From an uncultured Christensenellaceae bacterium (GTDB lineage Bacteria; Bacillota; Clostridia; Christensenellales; CAG-314): a DNA stretch of 64,000 nucleotides. The notes beneath the pieces are model-generated. The model worked only from the letters and a program-made list of their open reading frames with translations, did not search any database and was not told the DNA's origin. This document shows, piece after piece, positions 7,569-14,880 of the stretch. The translations under genes and the position numbers were made by a program. Where the stretch lies: the NCBI GenBank assembly GCA_910586905.1, contig CAJUIV010000001.1, positions 42,450-106,449 of the forward strand. Direction: 5' to 3'. Position 1 is the first letter of the stretch. Every line of letters begins with the position of its first letter.

Positions 7569-8441
7569 ATGGTAAAACAACGAAAAAACAACAACATAGA
7601 CATTGTTATAACCGGCAACGTAGCTTGGCGCGACGATTTAGCGTGGGATATAAAAATATTCTACGGTATCATTCGCGGACTGGTTAAAAACGATTACTAC
7701 TGCTGTTATGCCTCAAACGAATATTTATGCACTGTATTACAAAAAGAGAACGATAGTACGATACGGCGTTATTTGCGAGCATTAAAGCACGTTGGAGTAA
7801 TAGTTGTAGACAACATATACTTGCCCGACCAATACAACGGATTATTTTATACACGTGCTATTGTCCCAACTGAGTTGTTAGCAAAGTTTAAAAAGAAAAA
7901 AGAAGAAATGCTCGACTTGAAAGAAGCATTAAAAAAATGCCACAATGGCGGGCAAAAATACCCGCCCACACCGTGCAAAAATACCCGCCAATATAATTAT
8001 GTTCAACCTTGTAAAAAAAATATAACTAATATTTTAAAAGCTGATATAAACCCCCAAACCCCCTTACAAGGGGGCGAGCATTCGGCGACGTTAATTGAAC
8101 CCGAACAGTTTGAAGTTTTAGGCGAATTCGGCAACGTTCGCTTGACCAAGTCTCAAAAGGCGGGGCTTATAGGAGAGTTCGGCGAGAGCTTGACGTCGGC
8201 TCTTATTGAAGAGCTTGACAGCTACATACAGTCGGACAAGCGCAGGCAAGTGCGGTTTTCCAAGCGCGGAAGCGATAGACTGTATGCAACTTTGAGAGAT
8301 TGGGCATTGCGCCGCAGGGAACCCAAACCGCCGACGAAGGCTTTAATCGGCGGGCGAGATATGACGCGGCGTCCGTACTCCGACGAAGAAATTAACGCGT
8401 TATATACGCTGCTTGACGTTGAAAGCGACGACACGACGTAG
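7569..8441 (+). CDS. HTH-domain replication initiator/replisome-organiser-like protein
   Basis: A 290-residue protein. An N-terminal winged-helix-like domain of the HTH_36 type (about residues 20-90; DSTIRRYLRALKHVGVIVV) is followed by a Lys-rich linker. The C-terminal region (about 190-265) has the pattern GEFGNVRLTKSQKAGL... YIQSDKR... YATLRDWALRR. That pattern is common in phage replication proteins of Firmicutes, whose tail resembles DnaT/DnaD-type helicase-loader regions. It has no HUH tyrosines, so it is not a rolling-circle Rep. The ATG at 7569 has a weak GAGAG site. Confidence 0.7.
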   Translation: MVKQRKNNNIDIVITGNVAWRDDLAWDIKIFYGIIRGLVKNDYYCCYASNEYLCTVLQKENDSTIRRYLRALKHVGVIVVDNIYLPDQYNGLFYTRAIVPTELLAKFKKKKEEMLDLKEALKKCHNGGQKYPPTPCKNTRQYNYVQPCKKNITNILKADINPQTPLQGGEHSATLIEPEQFEVLGEFGNVRLTKSQKAGLIGEFGESLTSALIEELDSYIQSDKRRQVRFSKRGSDRLYATLRDWALRRREPKPPTKALIGGRDMTRRPYSDEEINALYTLLDVESDDTT

Positions 8442-8445
8442 CTTC

Positions 8446-8562
8446 GAGTGAAATATCCGGCGACGTCGGCGCACAGCTGCAAGGCAAATATCACTCACGC
8501 GAGTGAAATGCGTATTTGCTGGATATGCAGTTCGCGCCGCCATCGGCGAAAAGCTATCACTC
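8446..8562. repeat. Double-hairpin repeat unit d (117 bp)
   Basis: GAGTGA at 8446, central TCACTCACGCGAGTGA at 8491-8506 and terminal TCACTC at 8557. Spacings are 45 and 56 bases. The first module is clearly homologous to the reverse complement of the second module of unit e, including a CAGCTG at the same offset. It lies just after the replication gene. Confidence 0.85.
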
Positions 8563-8563
8563 A

Positions 8564-8662
8564 AACCGCAAAGTGCGGTTACAAATATCACTTTTTAGCG
8601 GTTTTACCGCAGTAAAAGGACGCGACCGGAAACCGGCGCGTTGATATGCCGGCAAACCCGGC
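8564..8662. repeat. Cluster of four small GC hairpins
   Basis: Four short perfect hairpins follow in series: AACCGC/GCGGTT (8564-8580), GCGGT/ACCGC (8598-8610), CCGG/CCGG with flanking CGCG (8621-8640) and GCCGG/CCGGC (8648-8662). Loops are 3 to 5 bases. None has a T-run. They occupy the whole leader between repeat unit d and the surface-protein ribosome site. Confidence 0.6.
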
Positions 8663-8675
8663 AAAGGAGATAATT

Positions 8676-10100
8676 ATGAAAACCTTAAAGCAAAAGAGAG
8701 CAATCACAGCAATTGCAATCGTACTTGCGCTGGTTATAGCTGCCGTTGTTTGGCTTACCGTTGCGCAAGTAAAGAACACCAACCCCGTATGCCTGTTCAA
8801 GCACCTCTACGGCGAGGACAACAAGTGCATCCGCTGCGGAGCGGAACAGCCCGCCGAGGAATCCAACGAACCCGAGCCGCAAGCGCTCATCAGCGAACGA
8901 GTAGACTTGTTTGCTTCGGCAAGTTTACACACGGCAAGACGGCTTGCAACTGCTAATGACGGCATATCTACGCAAGCTAACGCCGAAATAATCAGTTTGA
9001 GTTCAGTCCCCTCGGGATATAGATTGCTCCAGGTAGGCGACAATCTGTCAGATATAGACAGTTTTGTAATAAACATTAACGCTATTACAAGAAATGCACC
9101 TTACGTTTATTCCGACGTATTTACAACGAATGACAGCAAACTGAAATATTTTGCTGTTGAAGACCAAGAAGGATTTAATTTCGGCTTTGCAGATAGCTAC
9201 ACAAATTTGACACAATATAACGAGGATAGCGCAGTCGATTTGATTACGTGGGGTGCACTGAACTCATCCCGCCCGTATATCCAATTCAAGGTATCAGAAT
9301 TGTACTATATGCACTTATATGTTGACGGCACAGTATCTGCAATCGATAGCAAGTTTGCAAATGCTGTGTATGTAAAACTTGTCAGTAAGCAGCTCCCGCC
9401 CGCGCCTACAAAAACTGGTTATACGTTTTCGGGTTGGTATACCGATGCGGCTTGTACAAACAAGTATACCTCTCCTACCGTAACTTCGGACATAACTCTG
9501 TACGCAGGGTTCAGAGCCAACACCTACAGCATTAAGTTCAACGCTAACAGCGGTTCAGGCAATATGGCAAACGAGGCTATGACGTACGACCAAAGCAAGG
9601 CGTTAACCGCTAATACGTTTAGCAAAGAGCATTACAGCTTCAAGGGCTGGGCTACGTCTGCCGACGGCGAAGTCGTATACGCAAACAATGCCGAAGTCAA
9701 GAACCTTACGGCAACCGACGGCGCGGTAATTGAGCTCTTTGCAGTTTGGGAACGTTCGGAAGTCTGTATTACGTTCGAATCCGAAGATAATACGGTGGCT
9801 ACTACTTGGATAGCTATCGGAACAAAAGCGACGTTACCCGAAACGCCCGTTAAGGAAGGACACCTGTTCGACGGTTGGTACTACGAAGACGGTACCGAAT
9901 ACGAAGAACAGAATATATCCGAAGACATTACGCTTACGGCAAAGTTCAGTATTATCCGCTGCACCGTTACGTTCATAGTAGACGGCGAAGTTTATGCGGT
10001 ATACGTCTGCGACTGGGGTACTTCCATTGCGCAAGCGTTGAACGGCGCGGGCGTTAACACTGCACTGTATAAGGCGGATGAGCATAGCCGAAATTTTTAG
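8676..10100 (+). CDS. InlB-repeat surface protein of the element (zero-frame product)
   Basis: A 474-residue zero-frame product. An N-terminal hydrophobic segment (about residues 9-30) acts as a signal anchor. It is followed by a CIRCG pair near 50 and a globular part. Three InlB B-type (Listeria-Bacteroides) repeats follow at about 240-280, 287-355 and 365-425, recognised by YTFSGWYT, YSFKGWAT and LFDGWYYE with trailing ITLYA-like strands. Such repeats mediate adhesion, so this is a candidate host-recognition protein. The ATG at 8676 follows AAAGGAG. The frame ends at TAG exactly on a -1 slippery site; a 53-codon extension with a membrane helix continues in the -1 frame. Confidence 0.88.
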   Translation: MKTLKQKRAITAIAIVLALVIAAVVWLTVAQVKNTNPVCLFKHLYGEDNKCIRCGAEQPAEESNEPEPQALISERVDLFASASLHTARRLATANDGISTQANAEIISLSSVPSGYRLLQVGDNLSDIDSFVININAITRNAPYVYSDVFTTNDSKLKYFAVEDQEGFNFGFADSYTNLTQYNEDSAVDLITWGALNSSRPYIQFKVSELYYMHLYVDGTVSAIDSKFANAVYVKLVSKQLPPAPTKTGYTFSGWYTDAACTNKYTSPTVTSDITLYAGFRANTYSIKFNANSGSGNMANEAMTYDQSKALTANTFSKEHYSFKGWATSADGEVVYANNAEVKNLTATDGAVIELFAVWERSEVCITFESEDNTVATTWIAIGTKATLPETPVKEGHLFDGWYYEDGTEYEEQNISEDITLTAKFSIIRCTVTFIVDGEVYAVYVCDWGTSIAQALNGAGVNTALYKADEHSRNF

Positions 10101-10128
10101 TTAAGCAAGACTTGGAAATAAGTCTTGC
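10091..10128 (+). promoter_or_regulatory. Programmed -1 ribosomal frameshift signal
   Basis: The slippery heptamer A AAT TTT (10091-10097) is in the correct zero-frame phase and is followed at once by the zero-frame TAG. A 7-base spacer precedes a perfect 9-bp hairpin (GCAAGACTT 10105-10113, loop GGAAAT, AAGTCTTGC 10120-10128). Slippage continues into a 53-codon frame ending at 10258. No T-run follows the hairpin, so it is not an intrinsic terminator. Confidence 0.8.
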
Positions 10129-10258
10129 AAAAACTTGGCTCGGCTCTTGGCTGCCCGAACAGTACTTTTGGTGGGCGGTTGCAGGAGTAAGCTGCGTTGC
10201 CGCTCTGCTTATAGCTTTGTTTACTTTCATAGGAATTAAGGCAGGTAAACGGAAATGA
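10097..10258 (+). CDS. -1 frame extension of the surface protein (C-terminal membrane anchor)
   Basis: After -1 slippage, 53 further codons are read, starting LVKQDLEISL, with a hydrophobic helix (about 20 residues, ending FTFIGI) and a basic tail KAGKRK, then TGA at 10256-10258. That TGA overlaps the ATG of the next gene (ATGA), the same coupling seen elsewhere in the element, which supports this as real coding sequence. The full-length fusion would have 527 residues and a second, C-terminal membrane anchor. There is no ribosome site for independent initiation. Confidence 0.75.
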   Translation, partial: LVKQDLEISLAKTWLGSWLPEQYFWWAVAGVSCVAALLIALFTFIGIKAGKRK

Positions 10259-11694
10259 AAAGAATCTCTTTAATATTGGCACTAATCTTAATAGCAAGTT
10301 GTTTAGGCTGTGCCTTACCGGGCATAGCCTTTGCCGCTTCCGAAACAATATATTCCGACGTATTGGAAGACTTAGGCAAGGACGAAACGTTTGACGCTGC
10401 GCAGTATCCCGAAAAAGACGACGACAAAATGGACGTATTCCAAGTGGCGGAAAGCAACGCCGGGGAATTGTTCCTATACGTATACCAACCGCAAGCGGAC
10501 AAGTTCACAGCTTCCGAAGCGCGCATCAGCACGAGCATAGGGGACAATCTGTCGCCAAAGGACTACAAGCTTACGCTGCTATCCCGCAATGGAACGCTGA
10601 ACAAGTACATAGTAAACGACTTTACCGTTCTGCCCGATGCAGTACGTTATTACGTAATAGTACAGCTTGCGCGCCTGTGGAATGACGACGTTGACGGCAA
10701 GCCGTCGGGTAACGAAGCTAAGACGGTACCGTATCCGATTGGCAAACAGTTTACCGCCTGTACTATTGACGGTAATGTTACGTATACGGAAAAGCATACA
10801 GATGTTGTAACAATTCTGCCGGAACAACGCTTTGACGGGTTTCTTCGTTATAGCGACGGTTTTACGTTATATGCGACTGCCTGTGACAGTTGGTTTGTAG
10901 CGTTTACCTGCGATTACAAGATAGACAAGCTTATGGACGCCGACGTTGAATACACTACCAGATTTGTTAGTCAAACTATTGCACCGTTTGTAGGCACGAA
11001 GACGGAGTACGGAGAGCCTTACGAGCATACGTTTACTTTGACGAATAAAGACGAAGTATCGCACGAAAGCCGTTTTTTGTTTTTTAAGTCTACATATACG
11101 TGGAATCGTATTGAAAAAGCGGAAGATTTCATTGTAAAAGAAGATTTAACTGACGAAGCAAAAGAACAAGTAAAAGACAAGCAATGGGTATTGAGATTTA
11201 CCGAAACCCAATTCGGCATAAGCGCGAGTGGCAGCGCAACTACGTCTTGGAAAACGGAAGTGTCCGACGTTAGTATATTACGGCTTTATTTTGAAAGCGA
11301 CGGCAAGCCGTACAACTTGGGCGTCGTATCCAACAAGGTAACGCCCGACGACACTCCGGACAATAACCCGGACAGTCCGCTTAAAGCGTTGGACGAAGCA
11401 ATAAAACGTTTAGAACAAATACTTAAAGCAATAGGCGACAGGTTCGTCAAAGCGGGACAATGGCTTGCTGCCAACTGGTGGGTAATAATTGTGGGCGTTG
11501 TAGTTCTTGCAATAGCCGTATCACTGTTTTTCCGTGTCGGACGTAAGGCAGTTGGCTTGGTATTGACCGGCATAGGCAAAGCCCTGTGGTGGTTTGTAAA
11601 ATATCTGGGCATTGGCTTGTTCTACGTAATTACCTGCCCGTACTGGATAATTAGGGCTATCGTGCTTAAAGTGCGAGAAAAGCGCGGAAGTTAA
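10255..11694 (+). CDS. Secreted/anchored virion- or envelope-type protein of the element
   Basis: A 479-residue protein. It has a clear signal peptide (residues 1-27, ending GIAFA before ASETIY), a large extracellular region, a Pro/Asp-rich spacer (TPDDTPDNNPDSP) near 365, a short amphipathic helix, then two hydrophobic helices (about 400-425 and 440-465) and a basic C-terminus KVREKRGS. It is translationally coupled to the -1 frame of the preceding gene. Order and topology recall the minor coat/adsorption proteins beside the pI ATPase in filamentous phages. I recognise no specific family. Confidence 0.8.
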   Translation: MKRISLILALILIASCLGCALPGIAFAASETIYSDVLEDLGKDETFDAAQYPEKDDDKMDVFQVAESNAGELFLYVYQPQADKFTASEARISTSIGDNLSPKDYKLTLLSRNGTLNKYIVNDFTVLPDAVRYYVIVQLARLWNDDVDGKPSGNEAKTVPYPIGKQFTACTIDGNVTYTEKHTDVVTILPEQRFDGFLRYSDGFTLYATACDSWFVAFTCDYKIDKLMDADVEYTTRFVSQTIAPFVGTKTEYGEPYEHTFTLTNKDEVSHESRFLFFKSTYTWNRIEKAEDFIVKEDLTDEAKEQVKDKQWVLRFTETQFGISASGSATTSWKTEVSDVSILRLYFESDGKPYNLGVVSNKVTPDDTPDNNPDSPLKALDEAIKRLEQILKAIGDRFVKAGQWLAANWWVIIVGVVVLAIAVSLFFRVGRKAVGLVLTGIGKALWWFVKYLGIGLFYVITCPYWIIRAIVLKVREKRGS

Positions 11695-11900
11695 ATTCCA
11701 GGGAGTACGACAAGTCAACGCACGTAGTCAAGGTTCCGAGCCGACGTCGTCAACAACCGGTTGTAGTAAGCGCCGTCAAATTTCGAAGTCAACAAGCTGC
11801 GCCGCTCTGCGCGGTTGGCATACGTATTCAATTACGGTTAAACCGTTACGGCTCGGCGCGCGCCGAGAGAAGTCGCGCCAAATCTAAACAAGGAGAAATT
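11695..11900. other. Structured 206-bp intergenic region
   Basis: GC-rich, with the palindrome CAACCGGTTG (11753-11762), several GTCAA-containing words, a CGGTTAAACCG palindrome and a CTCGGCGCGCGCCGAG palindrome near 11850-11866. The GAGTGA double-hairpin motif is absent. An AAGGAG ribosome site closes it. Confidence 0.5.
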
Positions 11901-12860
11901 ATGAAAAAGAACGAAGAAAACACCAAGCGAACGAAAAAGACAACGGGCAAAAGTCCGTCTGTAAGTAAAAAATCTGTTAAAACGGCTGATACAGCCAAGC
12001 AGTCCAACAAGCCCGCAGCCAACAAGCCTGCGACCGTCAAAACGACAGCGAAGCTTGCCGCCAAACGCTGCACTACCAAGCCCGCGTCAAAGACGACAAC
12101 TAAAACAGCTGCTAAACTCCGCGAAATCAAGGTCGGGGACAAAATCGTCGGTCAAGTCAACGGAGCTATCGGCATAGTAAAAGCTATCAAAACCGACGCG
12201 TATCTCGCTCCGAAACCGAGACCGTACGCCGTAATAGACTGGCAAAACGCAACAAAGAAACAAGACAAGCAGACTGTCGCGGATATTAAGTACTTACAGG
12301 AAATCGAAAAACGCGGCGGTATTAAAATCACAACGCCGCGCAAGGTCAATAAACCTGTAACCACCGCAAACAAACCGCGGCAAAGCAACACTCCGCCGAA
12401 GAAGTCGGCAACAGGCAAAAGAGACGGCGACAAGCCGTCCCACACGCAAGGGGAAGCTAAGAAATCGAGCGTCGGCGAAATACACCGGGGCAATACAAAG
12501 TACATAGACACAGAACCAAAACAGCAGCGTAATTACGCAGTTGTTAAAGATAAAGACGGCAAAGTAACCGTCGCAAAAGTAAAGACTATCAAGAAGTTTG
12601 ATGAGAACGGCAAGAACGCCGACCCCGCGCTGGTTGAAATAAATCACGAACGATACGGACTGCCCGAGCGTTCGGGAGTGGATTTTGAAACGTTCGATAA
12701 AAACAGAATGACAAACAAACCGTTAAAGCTATCCGATAAAGATGTTTTCCCCGAACAGCAACCGCGCGGTAAACTTAACAGCAAAGACAAACACCGAGTT
12801 TTAATACATACGGGACAAATAATTGACCCGAAAAAGAAAAAAGGTGGCAACTCCAAATGA
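11901..12860 (+). CDS. Lys/Thr/Ala/Pro-rich basic protein, possibly DNA-binding
   Basis: A 319-residue, very basic protein without membrane segments. Residues 1-75 are a low-complexity K/T/A/P tail resembling histone H1 C-termini and mycobacterial HupB-like tails. A small folded part (about 75-135, KVGDKIVGQVNGAIGIVKAI... YAVIDW) reads like an SH3/KOW-type barrel. Further K/P/T linkers and a C-terminal part with a repeated KVTVAKVKTIKKFDENG strand pattern follow. A DNA-condensing or virion-internal role is plausible but inferred. The ATG follows AAGGAG. Confidence 0.7.
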   Translation: MKKNEENTKRTKKTTGKSPSVSKKSVKTADTAKQSNKPAANKPATVKTTAKLAAKRCTTKPASKTTTKTAAKLREIKVGDKIVGQVNGAIGIVKAIKTDAYLAPKPRPYAVIDWQNATKKQDKQTVADIKYLQEIEKRGGIKITTPRKVNKPVTTANKPRQSNTPPKKSATGKRDGDKPSHTQGEAKKSSVGEIHRGNTKYIDTEPKQQRNYAVVKDKDGKVTVAKVKTIKKFDENGKNADPALVEINHERYGLPERSGVDFETFDKNRMTNKPLKLSDKDVFPEQQPRGKLNSKDKHRVLIHTGQIIDPKKKKGGNSK

Positions 12861-12868
12861 GCACCACC

Positions 12869-12983
12869 GCCGAATAACTCGGCGCAAGACGTAAACGTCT
12901 TACAGGTTGATAGGTTGGTTACAATGTTGCAAGCAACAATGCCAACAGTATGCTAACTAACCCTTGTTAGCGGTTACAACCTT
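12869..12983 (-). ncRNA. Candidate structured minus-strand RNA or replication origin
   Basis: Directly downstream of a consensus minus-strand promoter. An outer stem (12904-12909 with 12977-12982) encloses two hairpins: GCTAAC/GTTAGC (12952-12957 with 12966-12971) and GTTGG/CCAAC enclosing GTTGC/GCAAC (12914-12946). Together these would form a three-way junction. Two more hairpins follow (12886-12901 and 12869-12883). The predicted transcription start is at the foot of the outer stem. There is no coding potential and no T-run. Confidence 0.5.
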
Positions 12984-12989
12984 GGTACT

Positions 12990-13019
12990 ATTATACACCA
13001 CTCAACAAAAAACTGTCAA
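12990..13019 (-). promoter_or_regulatory. Consensus minus-strand promoter in the element
   Basis: Read on the minus strand: TTGACA (13019-13014), an 18-base spacer and TATAAT (12995-12990). Both hexamers are perfect. It faces away from the ATPase gene and fires into the folded region 12869-12983, antisense to the direction of all nearby genes. Confidence 0.75.
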
Positions 13020-13041
13020 CAACATTTTTAACAGCAATTTC

Positions 13042-13147
13042 GAGTGATAAACCGCGCTCTGCGCAATCGATACGTACAGAGCAATATCACTCACGCGAGT
13101 GATATTTTACTTACAGCTGCGCGCCTACGTCACCGGCGACTTCACTC
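13042..13147. repeat. Double-hairpin repeat unit e (106 bp)
   Basis: GAGTGA at 13042, central perfect TCACTCACGCGAGTGA at 13087-13102 and terminal TCACTC at 13142. Both spacings are 45 bases, as in unit a. It ends 13 bases before the AAAAGGAG ribosome site of the ATPase gene. Confidence 0.85.
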
Positions 13148-13170
13148 AATAACACAAAAGGAGCAAAACA

Positions 13171-13962
13171 TTGATAAGATTATTCTACGGCATACCGGGC
13201 GCAGGCAAAACGGCTATTATGGTTGCGTTGGGCATAGAAAGTATGTACGGCGACAACGCTATCCAAGCGTTGGAAACCGCGCAGGAAGAAGTTACTATGC
13301 TAAACGCAAGCGGCTTTGACGTTACTCCGCCAAAGAGCGAACACCTTGTATACTGCGCCGGTGTAACTATCGACGTTATAAGCCCGGACTTCGGCTACCG
13401 TCGCAGCTTGCAGTTATATCCGGAACGATTAGGCATAGCAACGGACGGCTTCGACCCGCAGTTCGTATACCGGGGCAGTACGCTGTGCATTGACGAACTG
13501 CCCGACGTTGCCGACTGCCGAGCTTGGGGCAGCTTCGCCGCCGGTATGTGCCGTTACTGGGCAAAGCACCGCAAACACAGCATAACAATGTACGGCACTT
13601 GCCAAGACGTTGAGCAGGTAGAGAAGCGTATACGTATGCTTGCGTTAATAACGCGAGTAGACAATATGGAGCTTGTAGAAAACAAGCACGGCGACGTTGT
13701 GCAAACCGTTTGGTCGTTGAGCAACTGGAAGTGCTACGAAGACTGGCTAAACGGCGTTGAGCCTACGGACGAAACGTACGTATATAACGGCGACATACGC
13801 GAAGCATACAACACGTACGACGGCGAAGAAGAATTCTACATAGGACTGAAAGGCAAAGATTTTTCCTGCGAGTATTCGGAGCTTTCCGACTATACGCCGC
13901 AGGGCATAGAAAAATACGCTGTCAAACACCCGATAGCGAAAACAAAAAAGGAGAATAAATGA
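13171..13962 (+). CDS. Zot/pI-like P-loop ATPase (filamentous phage assembly type)
   Basis: A 263-residue ATPase. Walker A GIPGAGKT is at residues 7-14 and a Walker B-like TLCIDELPD near 106-113. A later RKHSITMYGTCQDVEQVEKRIR-type region matches the Zot/pI arrangement, in which a Gln/Asp sensor follows an R-rich helix. pI drives extrusion and assembly of filamentous phages across the inner membrane. This protein lacks the C-terminal membrane helix of classical pI, so a soluble DNA-translocating ATPase is an alternative. The TTG start at 13171 has an ideal AAAAGGAG site. It overlaps the next gene by ATGA. Confidence 0.75.
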   Translation: MIRLFYGIPGAGKTAIMVALGIESMYGDNAIQALETAQEEVTMLNASGFDVTPPKSEHLVYCAGVTIDVISPDFGYRRSLQLYPERLGIATDGFDPQFVYRGSTLCIDELPDVADCRAWGSFAAGMCRYWAKHRKHSITMYGTCQDVEQVEKRIRMLALITRVDNMELVENKHGDVVQTVWSLSNWKCYEDWLNGVEPTDETYVYNGDIREAYNTYDGEEEFYIGLKGKDFSCEYSELSDYTPQGIEKYAVKHPIAKTKKENK

Positions 13963-14693
13963 AAGATTATAAAGAAATGGACAAACTCGTATTCGAGTTC
14001 GGCGACGACATAAAGTACTTTGCGCAGAACCACGGCGGAACAATGCCGCCGGCAATCAAGACGCAGCTGCAAGACCTTATGTTCACGAGCTTCGCAAAGG
14101 AAATAGACGCTATTACCGAACGCGAAGAATTGGAAATTAAGTACAAAAAGAAGTTTTACAACAAGCTGCTGCACGCCAAGCTGAAACTTGCAAAGCGCGA
14201 CCGCGCGGACGCTTGGTTCGACAAGGTATTCCAAAAGTACTTTAATCGGGGAATATTGGAACACTTGCTTGTGTACGGCGTACGGTTTTTATACAACAAA
14301 GACCTGTTCGTTCCCAAGCGGTTGTTTGTAGAGATAAACAACGACGCGCTGCTGGCTCAGTTTACCGCTTCGGCTTGCGAATACTTCGGTTGGAGTATCC
14401 AAACCGAGCCCGTAGACGAGCCTATAACGGACGAAGAACCGACGACGGACAACGAGCAGCAAACGGAAGAAACAATCGCTACCGCCGACGATACGAAGCA
14501 GAGCGACGAACCCGCCGCTTGCGAACAGCAGCCGAACGAACCGCAGGAACAAACGGAAGAGAAGGAGCAAGCGACGGAAGAACAGGAAACGGTTGACGAC
14601 GACGCAGCCGACGAAGACACGGGAGCAGCGACTTCTCTTACAAGTGAAAAAAAGTCGTCCTATTGGGATGGACGACGTAAAGGCAAAAAGTAA
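13959..14693 (+). CDS. Acidic-tailed element protein, unknown
   Basis: A 244-residue soluble protein translationally coupled to the ATPase. Residues 1-150 are probably helical and basic (KKKFYNKLLHAKLKLAKRDR). Residues 150-225 are a Glu/Thr/Gln/Asp low-complexity acidic tail, and the last residues are basic (GRRKGKK). The end of the gene contains a 7-bp GTCGTCC/GGACGAC hairpin. The tail resembles scaffold or nucleic-acid-mimic segments, but no family is recognised. It could be a partner of the ATPase. Confidence 0.7.
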   Translation: MKDYKEMDKLVFEFGDDIKYFAQNHGGTMPPAIKTQLQDLMFTSFAKEIDAITEREELEIKYKKKFYNKLLHAKLKLAKRDRADAWFDKVFQKYFNRGILEHLLVYGVRFLYNKDLFVPKRLFVEINNDALLAQFTASACEYFGWSIQTEPVDEPITDEEPTTDNEQQTEETIATADDTKQSDEPAACEQQPNEPQEQTEEKEQATEEQETVDDDAADEDTGAATSLTSEKKSSYWDGRRKGKK

Positions 14694-14781
14694 AAAAACG
14701 TTCTAATTCGCATAATGCCGCTAATTTTTCGTGCCTACGTAGTAGGTCGAAAAAAGCGGCAATGCGAAAGAACGTTTTTTT
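14692..14781. terminator. Long bulged hairpin after the last element gene
   Basis: About 37 base pairs arranged as stacked helices with 1-2 base bulges: AAAAACGTTCT/AGAACGTTTTT, TTCGCA/TGCGAA, TGCCGCT/AGCGGCA, TTTTTCG/CGAAAAA and CCTAC/GTAGG around a short loop. T-runs are available on both strands, so it can terminate bidirectionally. Length and bulges also recall filamentous-phage packaging hairpins. Confidence 0.75.
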
Positions 14782-14822
14782 GTTAGGGACAGTTTAGAAT
14801 AAATTCGACCGCTTTCCCGCTT

Positions 14823-14876
14823 CCGTTTACGGAAGCGCGATTTTACTACAGTAAAATTTAGTAAAATTCAGTAAAA
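14823..14876. repeat. AGTAAAA direct repeats and palindrome near attR
   Basis: AGTAAAA starts at 14850, 14860 and 14870, an exact 10-base period. The first copy pairs with ATTTTACT (14840-14847) as an 8-bp palindrome with a 2-base centre. A perfect TTCCG/CGGAA-type hairpin (about 14819-14836) precedes them. The spacing of one helical turn suggests cooperative protein binding. Confidence 0.55.
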
Positions 14877-14880
14877 AACC

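Noticed and set aside
7569..8441. Calling the 290-residue protein a rolling-circle Rep
   Set aside because: No HUH histidine pair or catalytic Tyr motif is seen; HTH_36 and DnaT-like patterns are seen instead.
10105..10128. Reading the 9-bp hairpin as an intrinsic terminator
   Set aside because: No T-run follows on either strand, and the hairpin lies inside a conserved-looking -1 frame at the right distance from a slippery site.
5669..13147. Reading the GAGTGA/TCACTC units as a CRISPR array or integron attC sites
   Set aside because: The units are dispersed at gene boundaries, not in an array with unique spacers, and they lack the GTTRRRY core of attC sites.
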